Below are positions 21,688-32,542 of a DNA stretch of 64,000 nucleotides, in pieces. The position numbers and the translations under genes are program-made. Under the pieces are notes generated by a model, which ran no database searches, had not been told where the DNA came from, and saw only the letters and a list, made by a program, of their open reading frames with translations. This DNA is from Craterostigma plantagineum (taxonomy: Eukaryota; Streptophyta; Magnoliopsida; Lamiales; Linderniaceae): NCBI GenBank assembly GCA_027422505.1, contig JAPQWV010000125.1, positions 434,001-498,000 of the forward strand. Direction: 5' to 3'. Position 1 is the first letter of the stretch; each line of letters starts with the position of its first letter.

Positions 21688-21937
21688 GAACTCAAGGGGT
21701 TGGGTATGTGCTTTGAGAAGGAATCGATCTTACCATGGTGAGGAAACGAGTTAGCAATGCTTCCAATTCCCCAGGTTTTATAGGTTCGATTTTACGTTCC
21801 ATTGCTGTACACTGCCGAGCACCAGGAAATAAGATGAAAACCAATCTTCTCAGTTGAAGTGGATGACTTACGTCGCTCAGAAGACAGGCAACTGATAAAG
21901 GAAAAGATATAAAGGACATAGTACCTTGACTCGAAGA
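21665..21937 (-). other. Unplaced exon-like segment between B1 and the LTR stub
   Basis: Not found in B2. On the minus strand, an ATG near 21801 opens MERKIEPIKPGELEALLTRF followed by LTM and then GTAAGATC, which looks like an exon ending at a 5' splice site. It could be a captured host exon. I do not recognise the protein. Confidence 0.3.
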
Positions 21938-22111
21938 TTAAAATCGTTCCAAAATTGATATTGTTCTCCTTTTGTCGATCTCGTTTGCTCGGATATCTGT
22001 CGAAAAATAAATCTGAATGTAAATATAGGATATCGAGGAGATTATAGGTAAATAACGATTGAAAATACACTTTTATGGGGTATAAAAATAACATAAATTC
22101 CTAACTACTCA
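21938..22111 (-). repeat. Truncated 3' LTR of copy B2
   Basis: Matches the outer 174 bases or so of the B2 5' LTR (from CGAAGATTAAAA near 27604). It ends CTACTCA at 22111 next to ACAACCCCCAAACTAG, the G-rich tract on the minus strand. The rest of the LTR is gone. Confidence 0.7.
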
Positions 22112-24089
22112 ACAACCCCCAAACTAGCTTCGATCGTCCTCGATCATAAAAGCGAAATAAAACCAATTTTAAGTTAGGACATAGAACATCAGTCAATGAA
22201 ATTCACCTGTTTCATCTCAGACAACGTAAAAGCATATAAGGTCGAGATAATCATCAACTAATGAATGATCTAGTCAAAACACGAGGTATGAGGTAGTAAA
22301 TCGCAATCTCATCATAGCATCAAAGACATCTATAGAATTATACCACGCATCAATCCACAACTCTCACAAGGATAGCTCAAGTCGCTCGGGGTGTTTTCAA
22401 AGGGATCTGTATAAAAACGCTCAATTCACGGCATGAAAAGATTACTCTATGCTTGCAAATATATCATATCATAGTCACATAGTAGAAGTCATGCACGAAT
22501 CAAAGGGTCTTTCATCAAGGGTTGTAATGGGGCCCGGGTTTTGAAAAGGTGCGTCATATGGGAAAGTGAGCTAAAAGTAGCAAACTGTCAATCATCGAAT
22601 CGCTCTTCAAACCACTTATTTCGCTCTTCTAACGTTGTGCCTATTTTTCACTCGACTCGTCCTTTTTCCTTTTCTAGCTATTCTCGTCCGCTTCATTTTT
22701 TTCTACTTCTTTCTTTTTTTTGCTCTCTTTTTTTCGAACCAGCCCCTCCTATCTTTTTTTTGTACGTCTTATCGAAGGGAGAGGTTTCCAGTCCGCTGCA
22801 ATATTACGACGAGAGATCTGTATCATATGATGAGTTCATAACTAACATGCATCGACGATTAGCTCCTTCTCAACCAACAAGCCACTTTCACGATATCGAT
22901 AAATTAACATGTTGATACGGGGTCGTATAGGCTAAATTTGAGGCAATCAGGCTAAATATCTGGACCACAAATTAACAAATAAGTCAAATAAGGCTCAAAG
23001 GGGCTCACTAAGTGGTAAATGCGTAAAGTAGGGAAAGATTTAGGCCAGTGACTCAATCCTAGTGCCCTTCTCATTTTCACACATAAAAATTCACATAGTA
23101 ACCATTGACATGCATAACAGAGCAAGTTCGAATATATTCAGTCCATGCGTGTCACATAAGAATAAACACCGAGCATAATGAGTTGCTCTGAGTATTTCTG
23201 AAGGCTCAAGAACTCATATATATAACAGGGTTTTGTGCTTCATGATACGCAATACTCTCCTAAAGCAGTCAATATAGCCAAACAATCATGCTAATATCAC
23301 CACAATGCAACATGTAGGACTACACACTCAATTCATCGAATCATATCACGACATGGTAAAATTTCACAAATTTTCATCATTGACAGGAGACTACACAGAT
23401 GACGTTCAAATCGCAACCTTCATCAGTTATACCCACTAAAATGATAACACATCGATATCAAAATATGCAAGCATTTAAAATCTAGCCTGTGTCACATCCC
23501 ACCCCCAAACTAAATAGAACATTGTCCTCAATGTGTAAATTAAAAGCAAATAGAGAGTGAAACTGACACTGCTCTGAATTTTAAATTGATCGATGTAGAA
23601 GACTTGATTTATCTGCAGTGAACAAGCAACCATCGCGAACGGGCAACCCCCAAACTAATTATGAACCTGTGAGAAAACGTGACTAGGCGGCACCGTGAGA
23701 GCAAATTTTATTAGATAAAAATGAAATAGACAGGTAAATAGGACTAAATAATATCAATGCATCGATAGGCATTGGGTTGCCTCCCAAGAAGCGCTGCTTT
23801 TATAGTCATTAGCTCGACTCACAAACCGCTTATTTTGGTGGATAATCGATGTTGATCGACTTTTCTTTCCAAACATCTCGATCGTTGTATACCTTGGGCT
23901 CCCCTCTTCCTTGTGATGGTGTCTGCAGTATCGAGTGGGGTCGAGGGTTCTCCTTTTTCCCCCATATGTAGATTCCATCATCTGTGCAGTCTTTCTGACG
24001 AAGCTTCTTCTTTTTCTTCGGCAGAACCGCCTTCTTGATAGATTTAGAGCCACAGCTCTTTTTAGTCCATGGTGTCCACTTGTGAAAGT
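22112..24089 (-). other. B2 3' internal region
   Basis: Non-coding apart from a short basic ORF fragment (24096-23754; frames with LPKKKKKLRQKDCTDDG and RRRFCRRKRR). It keeps the site TGCCTCCCAAGAAGCGCTGC (23775-23794) shared with element A. It matches B1 closely, so the B1/B2 duplication is recent relative to their split from A. Confidence 0.6.
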
Positions 24090-24821
24090 TCAGCACAAGA
24101 CTAGGTTATAGTTAGATTTAGTCGCGTTCTCGTTCGGCGCATCTATTCGAGCATCAGCCTTAGTGTTCTGGCGGTCCTTCAGCTTCCTGGTATTCTCTCC
24201 AGACAAGTTGTACCTGAAAGACTCAGAACACTTAAAAGCACAAGGGTCAAAGATATCGATAAAGGAACAAGAATCATCAGTAAGGCGTTTCATAGATTTG
24301 TAAACAGCGAATTCCACTTTCTTGTCCCCTACTTGCAAAATAAGTTTACCGTTACCGACATCAATGATAGCTCTTGCCGTGTTTAGGAACGAACGTCCGA
24401 GTATCAATGGAAGGTCATCGTCTTCTTCCATATCCAACACAATAAAATCAGTCGGGAAGTAGTGCTCTCCTACTTTCACAAGTACCTCTTCCATGATTCC
24501 TCGTGGATATGTGATTGATCTATCGGCAAGCTGGAGGATAGTCGATGTGGGTTTCGGCTCGCGAAGTCCCAATTTTCTAAATAAGGAAAATTGCATCAAA
24601 TTGATACTCCCACCAAGATCGCATAACACGCTATTAAATGTAAGAGACCCAATAGAACGAGGAATAGAGAAACTCCCTCGATCCTTAAGCTTCGGCGGAA
24701 GCTTCTTCTGTAATACCGCGGAACATTCCTCGGTGAGAGCTATTGTTCCATATTCCTCTAACTTGTTTCTCTTGAATAGTAGCTCCTTCAGGCATTTGGC
24801 GTACTTTGGCTTCGGCAACAA
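24090..24821 (-). pseudogene. Athila-like aspartic protease region, copy B2
   Basis: A 243-residue open frame, nearly the same as B1 over its length. The active-site segment is SVLCDLGGSINLMQFSLFRK; LQLADRSITYPRGIMEEVLV, DFIVLDMEEDDDLPLILGRS and FLNTARAIIDVGNGKLILQV follow. The D-x-G motif is intact here, unlike B1. The ORF ends NENATKSNYNLVLC, just where a polymerase region should start, and none follows. It is part of a gag-protease polyprotein whose upstream frame is broken. Confidence 0.8.
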
Positions 24822-24925
24822 AGCCTCAACAAAAGGGATATTAACTTCAAGTTTTTTAAATATTTTAATGAAACGATCAAAATCTTCATGATTCTTCCCT
24901 TTCGTAAAGCCGCTGGATACGGAGG

Positions 24926-26374
24926 TCAGATCTTTATCGGTGGGAGTGACTTGACCTTCTTTTCCTCAAATAGTGAATCTGGCTCACACTCGACTTCTTC
25001 GGCCCGCTTCTCCTGTTCGTAAACCCTAGTGTTTGTGGTCGTTACTTCACTCTGATCGGATGTCTCTGTCACTTTTGCGTCCTCCACCTCCTTGGTCTTT
25101 TGGAACGATTCAAGCTTCTTTCCACTTCTCAGTTCAATGGCATTTGTGTACTCTGGTGGGTTCTTTTTGGTGTTGCTCGGAAGTGTGCCAGGCTTGCGCT
25201 CCACTACGGTAGTTTAAAGATATCCCATCTGAATTGTTAAGTCCTTTATTGCAGCCCGTATACCTTGGAATCCTTCCTGAACTCTTCCTTCTAGGCCCTG
25301 AAGTCTTTCCTCCGTCTTCTGGTTTTGACCGCCTTGAATCACCACCATCTTTTCTAAGGCCACTTCCCAGTCCGCTTTCGGTTGTTGTGATGGTTTCTCG
25401 TAGTGCGAGTTTCCATAGGATAGGTTCGGATGATTCCTCCAACTTGGGTTGTACGTGTTCGAGTAGAAGTTCCCTTGCCTCAACTGGATATGGTTTACTT
25501 CCTTGGATTTATTGGCCTATATCCCGTCAAGTCTCCGGTGTATAGCCTCAAATTGCGCCTCCAGTGAGCTACTTATCTCATGTACTCCAGCTGCTCGACG
25601 GTCCAGATCTTGCTCAGTATATCTCGCCGGGTAGGCTGCGATCCTTTCGATGGCTGCAAGTGCATCTGCATCATCAAGCTCCATAAAGTTCGTGTTGCAT
25701 CCTCCATCGACGATGCGCTTGTTTTGTGTGCTAAGTCCCAAGAAAAACGACTGCACTTGAACGCTCAAGGGTATGTTGTGGTTCGGACATTGTCTGAGAA
25801 GGCTCTTGTATCAACCCCATGCATCGCTCAACATTTTGCCCCTTTCTTGCTTGAAGTTCACAAGCTCGCTCCTTATCTCACTAGTCCTCGAGAGTGGGTA
25901 GTACTTGCCCAAGAAACACTCCACCATCTGTTCCCAGCAAGTGATGGATGCGTGTGGCAGTGAAGAGAATCATTCAGAGGCTTTACCTATCAGAGAAAAG
26001 GGAAAAAATGTCAGTTTTATCACTTCTGTCGACACTCCGAGATACTTAATAGTCTTGCAAGTTTGAGTGAATATCAAAATATGCGAATTTGCGTCCTCAT
26101 TTGTCAGCCCCTGAAATTGTGTTGAACCCGTAACCATCTGTATAGTAACAGGTTTGATCTCGAAATGATTATTTGGCCCGGCGGAAATGACAATTGAATC
26201 GTTGTCATCGAAAGGTCCCGGAAGTGCTCGACTTAGTAAAGTAGGTCGTGGAGGAACCCCCTCGTGTTCTTCATTCTCCATTATTCCTGCGGAAATAAAT
26301 AAATAAATAAATAAAATAAGTGAATAAAGAAAACGATAATAATAAACAAAATAAAATAATAATAATAATAACAA
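24926..26374 (-). pseudogene. Athila-like gag region, copy B2
   Basis: Gag begins near 26280 (MENEEHEGVPPRPTLLSRAL) and runs through FEIKPVTIQMVTGSTQFQGL, EDANSHILIFTQTCKTIKYL and LTFFPFSLIGKASE to a stop at 25970. In other frames it continues with WEQMVECFLGKYYPLSRT, VQVQSFFLGL and GVHEISSSLEAQFEAIHRRL (to 25517), then GRVQEGFQGIRAAIKDLTIQ. These are the successive blocks of the Athila retrotransposon gag. At least three frame breaks make it a pseudogene. An upstream Leu/Phe-rich in-frame stretch is probably untranslated leader. Confidence 0.8.
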
Positions 26375-26439
26375 TAATAATAATAATAAAAATATCTAAA
26401 CTAAAACTGGAATAACATCCAAAACTAATAATACCGTTG

Positions 26440-26457
26440 TCCCCGGCAACGGCGCCA
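26440..26457 (-). other. Primer binding site of B2, tRNA-Asp type
   Basis: TGGCGCCGTTGCCGGGGA, the same primer site as in element A, six bases inside the LTR. Confidence 0.9.
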
Positions 26458-26463
26458 AAAACT

Positions 26464-27776
26464 TGACACGCTCAAATACTAGCAAGTGTACTAGGTCGTG
26501 TAAGTAGTAAAACGAACGAAGTCCGAGTATCGATCCACGAAGACAGCTCGATTAATTCTAAGAAAATATTCCTAATTCTAATTTAAACTAAAGGAATTTT
26601 AACAGTTTTGATGATTTTATAAAAGAGATAAAACACAAATAAATAAAAAAACGTAAATAAAATAGGCGAGGATAGAGCAGTTAACGACGAACGTGATCAA
26701 GACACATGTTCGGCACGAAATATTCCTACGTCTTCATGCAATATCATCTATCTAATCAACATGAATCAAGTCAAGGTGGAATTTTCCAATATATGTGCTA
26801 CTCGTTATCCACGTAACGAGCAACCCTACGTAAATAGAGAACCAATCAACTATATGTCTATATGACTGTAGTTCCTATACATGCATTCAATCTTCGTGAA
26901 ATTCCCCGAGTTTAGACACGTTCGTCGCCTAAAGTCTCGGAAACCACACATACGAAACCGAATTCCATCTATGGTCGGTTTTACGTAGTGGTATTCAGTG
27001 TTTTGTTCTAGTCGGTTTAATCACTTAGTCCGTCTCATAAACCAATCAATAATCGTACGCATGGAGGCCAAACACACGTACGCATATGAAGCACAAACAA
27101 AGAATACGTAACTCACATCATATGATTAAATAAAATTTGCATTAATACGTAGTCATAATCCGGCTTCACACGGCCTTAATCACAAAAGAAATTAGCCTAG
27201 CATATTAATATACGAAAACGACAAAGAATCAAAAGAAAATATTGTCGAAAACGAAATATTAAAGGAAAAGAATTTGTCCCTTCACAGTGCTCGGATCTCG
27301 CCGTGTTTCCTTCGCAGCCCGTCTTTTCCCTTTTCATTCTTTGCTGTATTCGCTGCCAAGTTCCTCCCCTAATTTCTGCCGTGCATGGTCTATCTATAGG
27401 GAGGGTAGCCGACTTTCTTTCCCAGATTTGATAATATTTGACCTCTTAATTGTAATTGAATATTTCCTCCTTTGTCGCATGATTCTTGGACCAAGTATCT
27501 CTCTTTCCTTAACTTGCTTCACGTGATCTTCTATTCAAAATAATAAAATCTGGTCGATTTGCAAGTTTTGCCCAAGCAATGTAGAATATTGCAAGAAGAT
27601 CCCCGAAGATTAAAAGCGTTCCAAAATTGTTCTTGTTCTCCTTTTGTCGATCTCGTTTGCGCGGATATCTGTCAAAAAATAAATCTGAACATAAAAGGAT
27701 ATCGAGGAGATTATAGGTAATATAACGATTGAAAACACGCTTTTATGGGGTATAAAAATAATATAATTTCCTAACT
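26464..27776 (-). repeat. 5' LTR of copy B2
   Basis: About 1.3 kb, ending ...GAGCGTGTCA on the minus strand like element A's LTR but strongly diverged outside the hairpin block. The hairpin is at 26906-26940. The outer boundary is approximate. Confidence 0.8.
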
Positions 27777-28015
27777 TACCCGTATGTTTCTTTGATATAC
27801 AATGTCTTATTTTTGTAGCTCCCTTTTTCTGAGTGTTTGTTTAGCCCATAATTTCTTTGGTCAACGACGAACTGCATGGGGTGTTATATATTGCTTTAAA
27901 TATGTAATATATTTTATGTCAAAACAAGGATGCAAATGATGAAAGAGATGGATGGGGTGTTATTGGCAGCCATTTTGTTTGTTTTCTTAGGAAAAATAGC
28001 AGTCTCTGTGTAAGG

Positions 28016-28059
<44 letters not shown>

Positions 28060-28297
28060 AGGTGGGATGGAATAATTAGACTTTTCCTATATTTTTTTCT
28101 GAAGAAATCTGTAGAAAACTAATCGGTTGAGATACATTTCGCTAACACGAAGTATAAAGATAAACTTAATTGCATCTAATCCATTTGTTTAATACTAGTA
28201 GCAATTTTCTAAAATGAGGAACAAGCTAAATTAACATTATAAATCACAATAGTATTAAAACTGCCAAAAAAAATAAAGGGATTGAGGAACCCTTTCG
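27777..28297. other. Spacer with (TA)n tract
   Basis: Downstream flank of the WAT1-like gene. It contains a TA microsatellite at about 28019-28056. I see no gene. Confidence 0.6.
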
Positions 28298-31200
28298 TCA
28301 GTTATATGAAGAGTTTTCTGCTGGTTTTTCAGACAAAAGTGGTTCTTCCAAGTTTATAGTGCAACAATCTCCACCATTGTTGTCGTCTGAACTCAATGTG
28401 TTTTGCTTCTTCAATGGATCGTCCCTTCTTACGATCTCTTCCTTTTTTCCATCTTCGTTGTAGTCTTTGGCTTTACCCCACAGCACAAAATACAGCCCCG
28501 CGATCACAGCCAACGCACCTATCATACTATTAATACATAAAAATAACAGGTAAGAACTTAAACAAAAAATATTTATATAGCTATTCTTGGACAACTAGTA
28601 AGTAATAACGGTAGTACCTTCCACTGTAGAGCTCTTCGTGCAAGAAAACACAGGCAAAGACCGTAACAATCACAGTACACAGAGGATTGAACAAAGCTGA
28701 GAAGAGAGGACCTCTCCTCGAAATGCACCACGCTTGCGCGAAAAACGTAACTGCAGAAGCAAAACCCTAAAACCAAAATTCAATAAAAAATCGTTAGGCT
28801 TCTCGGGCGAGAAAGAATAATTGAATTTTGCTTTTCAGCTATCGTACTATAACGATTTTAACTCACCGCGTACAAGCAAGTGAAGACTTGGAGGAAGGAC
28901 TTGAGCTTCCAGGAATTCGTGTTGGGTTCTGAGATCAAAGCAACAAATGCGCACTGCACGGTCCCGATGAGGCACATCCATGCGGTGAGCGAGAGATGGT
29001 CGGGATAGCTCGCCGTTACGTGGACCTAAAAAAAAATAGAAAACGATTTGCTCGATTTTTTTGAACTTTTTTCCTTGACGACGACGGTACATTTTTTTAC
29101 TGGTCTTTTTGAAATAGTATATAAAATTAAATATGATATACTCCTCCCTTCAGGTTTGAGATCTTAGGTGAAAATTCACTTAACGCAGTATCAGAGCTCA
29201 TACCAAGAGGTTGTGGGCGTGTATCCTCACGGCCACCCTCATAAAGAAAATTTCACGTATAAAGCTAGATGTGAAAGAAATCAGTATAAACGCGATGGTG
29301 CTCGAAAAAAAAAACGTGAAAAATTTAAATATGATATATACTTCTTTCAACCTTAAAGTTTTAGGGTCACGGATACGAGTCCTTACGACCACTCAGAGTT
29401 AGAACATTTCACGTTTAAGAGAAATAAAGAAATCAACCAAACGTGAGGAGTATGCTAGAAAATATTGATGCACATTTCCTTTCAAGCTTAAAACTTCCAC
29501 GTGAACTGATCATTCAATATGGGCGATTTTATTCGAGTCGACATCAAGTTCGTATGATCGAATGATCGTTATGTGAGTCGAGGTCTTGAACATGATAATT
29601 AGCATGTTATACTTTCAAATTAGTTCGGGTTTTTAGGGTAACGAACGAAAAACCGGGCGAATAATTGAGTTATTACCTGCAAAATTAGCCAAAGAGACCA
29701 ACAACAGCAGCTTCCGAATAGCAAAAAACATCCCATCAGCCACGCTTTGTCGTCGCCTCCGAAAATCGAATCTCGGCGTTGAATAAATTCCACGTTGAGT
29801 AGTTTCGGGCCTTTACATAGCGCCATTACAGCAGCGCCGCCCACGCATGCTAACGTTCCTATGATCTTCGCCAAGCTTCTTAGGTTTCTTACATGGATCT
29901 TCTCCATTCTATGAAAACATATGGGCTTATTAGTATATGTAAGTAAATATTTAAGTCCAAACCTAGGCTGTTTTTATTAGGGGTGTAAACGAGCCGAGCT
30001 CGAGCCGAGCTCGGCTCATTTTCTGGGCTCGAGCAGCTCGAGCCCTTACAGCTGAGCTCGAGCTCGAGCTCGAGCTCGTCGAGCTTTTCAGCTCACGGCT
30101 CGAGCTCGGCTCGTTTACTGCCAGATGAGCTCGAACTCGAGCTCGAGCTCACAAAGCTCATCGAGCTCGAGCTCATTAATAAAAAAAAATTATTAAATTA
30201 ATTAAAATAATATAAATTAATATAAAAATACAAAAAAATATAATTTTTTTTTAAAAAAATCGAGATTATTAATAAATAATTTGTAAAAATAATATAAATT
30301 AATATAAAATTTTTAAAAAAATCGAATTTTTAAAAAAAATAAAGAATAATATATAAATTGTTATTAAAATATTAAAATATAAAAAATTAAAAAAAAAAAA
30401 AAGAAAAAGCTCGCGAGCCTGTTCACGAGCTCGCGAGCCACTATGTTTGGGCTCAAGCTCGAGCTCGACTTAAATGAGCTCGAGCTCGAGCTCAACATAA
30501 ATGAGCTCGAGCTCATTTTTGTCGAGCTTGAGCCGAGCTTTTATCGAGCCGGCTCGTCGAGCTCACGAGCCGGCTCGGCTCATCTTTCACCCCTAGTTTT
30601 TATACATAATCAATTAATTACCCCACTAAATAAGCCATTAGGAAGGTGAGGCAGGCACCAAGTTGCACAGTGCACTTGCCACGGACGATGAGGCCAAGAA
30701 CAAACCCTCGAAGTAAATGTTTTGGTTCGCCGTAATGCTGCAAAGGAAGTTATTATTACAAAAAAATTAGAAAGTACTTTCCAATTTATATACGTCCGAA
30801 AATTAACAAAAAGAGTGTTTTCTTTTTAAAAATTGAATAGGGTATTATAATTTATATCCCCACAAATTGCCACCAATTATCCGAATCCAACTTTCCCGAG
30901 GACTAATCTTTCTTGTAAAACATTCTTCAAATAAAAAAGATCACGATAATATTCTCACAACGAATAATATATTTTAAGGAAATAATATTTGCATAAATTG
31001 TTAATCAATTTCATTGAATCTGAATTCAATGACATAGATAGTGTAACGTAAAAAAATTAAGAATTTTGTGACTTGCCCAACAAAGGAGAGCAAGCTGATC
31101 AACAATAAGTTCTTCCATCCCAAACAAAATGTCCTCCTGCTGGTTCCTTTCCTGCATAATCATAGTTAATTGCATAATAAAATTTTTAATTTCGAACAAC

Positions 31201-31430
31201 AGATATATTGTAAAAATAATTTGAATACAATCAATCAAATCATTATCACAACCTTGCGCTGTCGAAATATGCAAGTGGAGCAATGAGCAAGAACGCCGTG
31301 GCTTGCCTGTAAACGACGAAAACCCTAGAGCTCAAGTCTTGTAATAAAGCTGCTCTACCACTTAGAGTTAGACCTGCGTATATGAATTGACACCCAATCA
31401 TTACGACGATTGGCTTGTAATTTTCCATAC

Positions 31431-31434
<4 letters not shown>
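28298..31434 (-). pseudogene. WAT1-related (EamA/nodulin MtN21) transporter gene with one apparent frameshift
   Basis: EamA transporters of the plant WAT1 group have about ten TM helices and act at vacuole or plasma membrane; the substrate here is unknown. Seven exons: 31253-31434, 31077-31151, 30622-30737, 29677-29908, 28867-29025, 28618-28766, 28298-28526. Family blocks: PIVVMIGCQFIYAGLTLSGR, KNLLLISLLSFVG, ITANQNIYFEGLFLASSSVA, MEKIHVRNLRSLAKIIGTLA, EPNTNSWKLKSFLQVF, FAQAWCISRRGPLFSALFNP, FLHEELYSG, GALAVIAGLYFVLWGKAKD. The exons total 1142 bases, one short of 381 codons. The missing base is in exon 3 after NLVPA, where the family has x-TFLMAYLVG. All other junctions are in phase, so it is either a very young pseudogene or an assembly error. 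Intron 2 has a GC donor. Confidence 0.85.
29978..30595. mobile_element. hAT-like element of GAGCTC repeats in intron 3 of the WAT1-like gene
   Basis: The ends TAGGGGTGTAAACGAGCC and GGCTCATCTTTCACCCCTA are imperfect inverted repeats, flanked by a perfect 8-bp TSD GTTTTTAT (29970-29977 and 30596-30603). Both arms are runs of GAGCTCGAGC; the middle is AT-rich. It makes up 618 of the 713 bases of the intron. Confidence 0.9.
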
Positions 31435-31482
<48 letters not shown>

Positions 31483-31484
31483 CT
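31435..31484. repeat. (CT)n(GT)n microsatellite touching the WAT1-like start codon
   Basis: About 17 CT units followed by 7 GT units. On the gene strand they form (AC)n(AG)n in the 5' leader, ending directly at the ATG. Confidence 0.9.
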
Positions 31485-32511
31485 GTATATATATGTATAT
31501 ATATGTAGCGATTGTAGTGTAAACTTTAATGACACGATGGCTATATGAGGGTCTTTGCTCTCTGATTTATAAGGCTCCCACACACTAAGCATGCGTAAGC
31601 AATTCTGTGTTTTAAATCTTTTCTATTATGTATATGGATGGTACACGGTGTATTGTTATCTGTAAAGCAAAGCTGTACACTAGTCATTATCGATCGAATA
31701 TTCCTCTATTTGGATATTAAGTCTTTTAATGACAGGGCGGTGTGATTACTTCAGTAATAAACCATGGATTTATCTGAGACCAGTATTATCTTGGAATAAT
31801 CTTAAAATCAAATATCAACTAAAATGCACAAAATAAATGATATTTATTGTTGGAAATAAATGATATTTATTACGGGATGAAGGAGAATATATCATAATTA
31901 AATAAATTGTGTACTTAATTGGGATGAACTTAATAAGTTCCATTCTATTAAATAAATAATACGAGCAATTAAGTTGGCTTGGCTGAATTAATGAATACAC
32001 GAAAACAAAAAAATCAGTGTTTTCGAAATACGTACACTGCCAACGTGCCAAGGATGTCGGACTTTGTCAACAGCCCCGAGTACTTAAAAAAAAGAAAAAG
32101 AAAGAAAAGAAATTCATCGCTTATATATGCTTTATAGTACATGTTGGTCCCGAAAAAAAAATGGTTTATTATGTTGGTGAAAATCATAGTTTTGTCGTTT
32201 TACTTTTCCAACACACATCATACGACTTGGCATGCTTTGGTACGTTCGTGTAGCTGACTCGATCCAATGTGTATATTATGCACATCATCACGAGCCAAGC
32301 TTATCATACGTATTATCTTTAAATTACTTAATTTAATTCTTGGTTTCATACAATTTATTTATTTGTGTAATTTTTGTCGTTCTTATCGTTTCTAGCAGCA
32401 GATTGATACGACACGCAAATGCCTATCCTTCTGTGTCTCGCTATTTCTATGTAATAATACTACAATCAAGAGACTTTCGATGCAGAAGGTAAGCTTGGCA
32501 TTATAAAAAAG

Positions 32512-32538
<27 letters not shown>
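31485..32538. other. Intergenic region upstream of the WAT1-like gene
   Basis: AT-rich, with a long (TA)n tract at about 32512-32538 that abuts the Copia C1 LTR remnant. I see no gene. Confidence 0.6.

Positions 32539-32542
<4 letters not shown>

Larger units (their letters stand above)
22112..27776 (-). mobile_element. Athila-like copy B2 (internal region plus 5' LTR)
   Basis: The 5' LTR is 26464 to about 27776, followed by a tRNA-Asp primer site TGGCGCCGTTGCCGGGGA (26440-26457, minus strand), gag fragments (26374-25214), a protease (24821-24090) and a non-coding 3' region to 22112. Reverse transcriptase, RNase H and integrase are absent, so even the better copy could not move alone. The outer end of the 5' LTR does not keep the expected CTACTCA, and no TSD was found. 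Confidence 0.85.

Noticed and set aside
26278..26400. Possible CRISPR-like or satellite array of short A/T repeats
   Set aside because: These are AAAT and AAT microsatellites in a plant retroelement leader, with no spacers.
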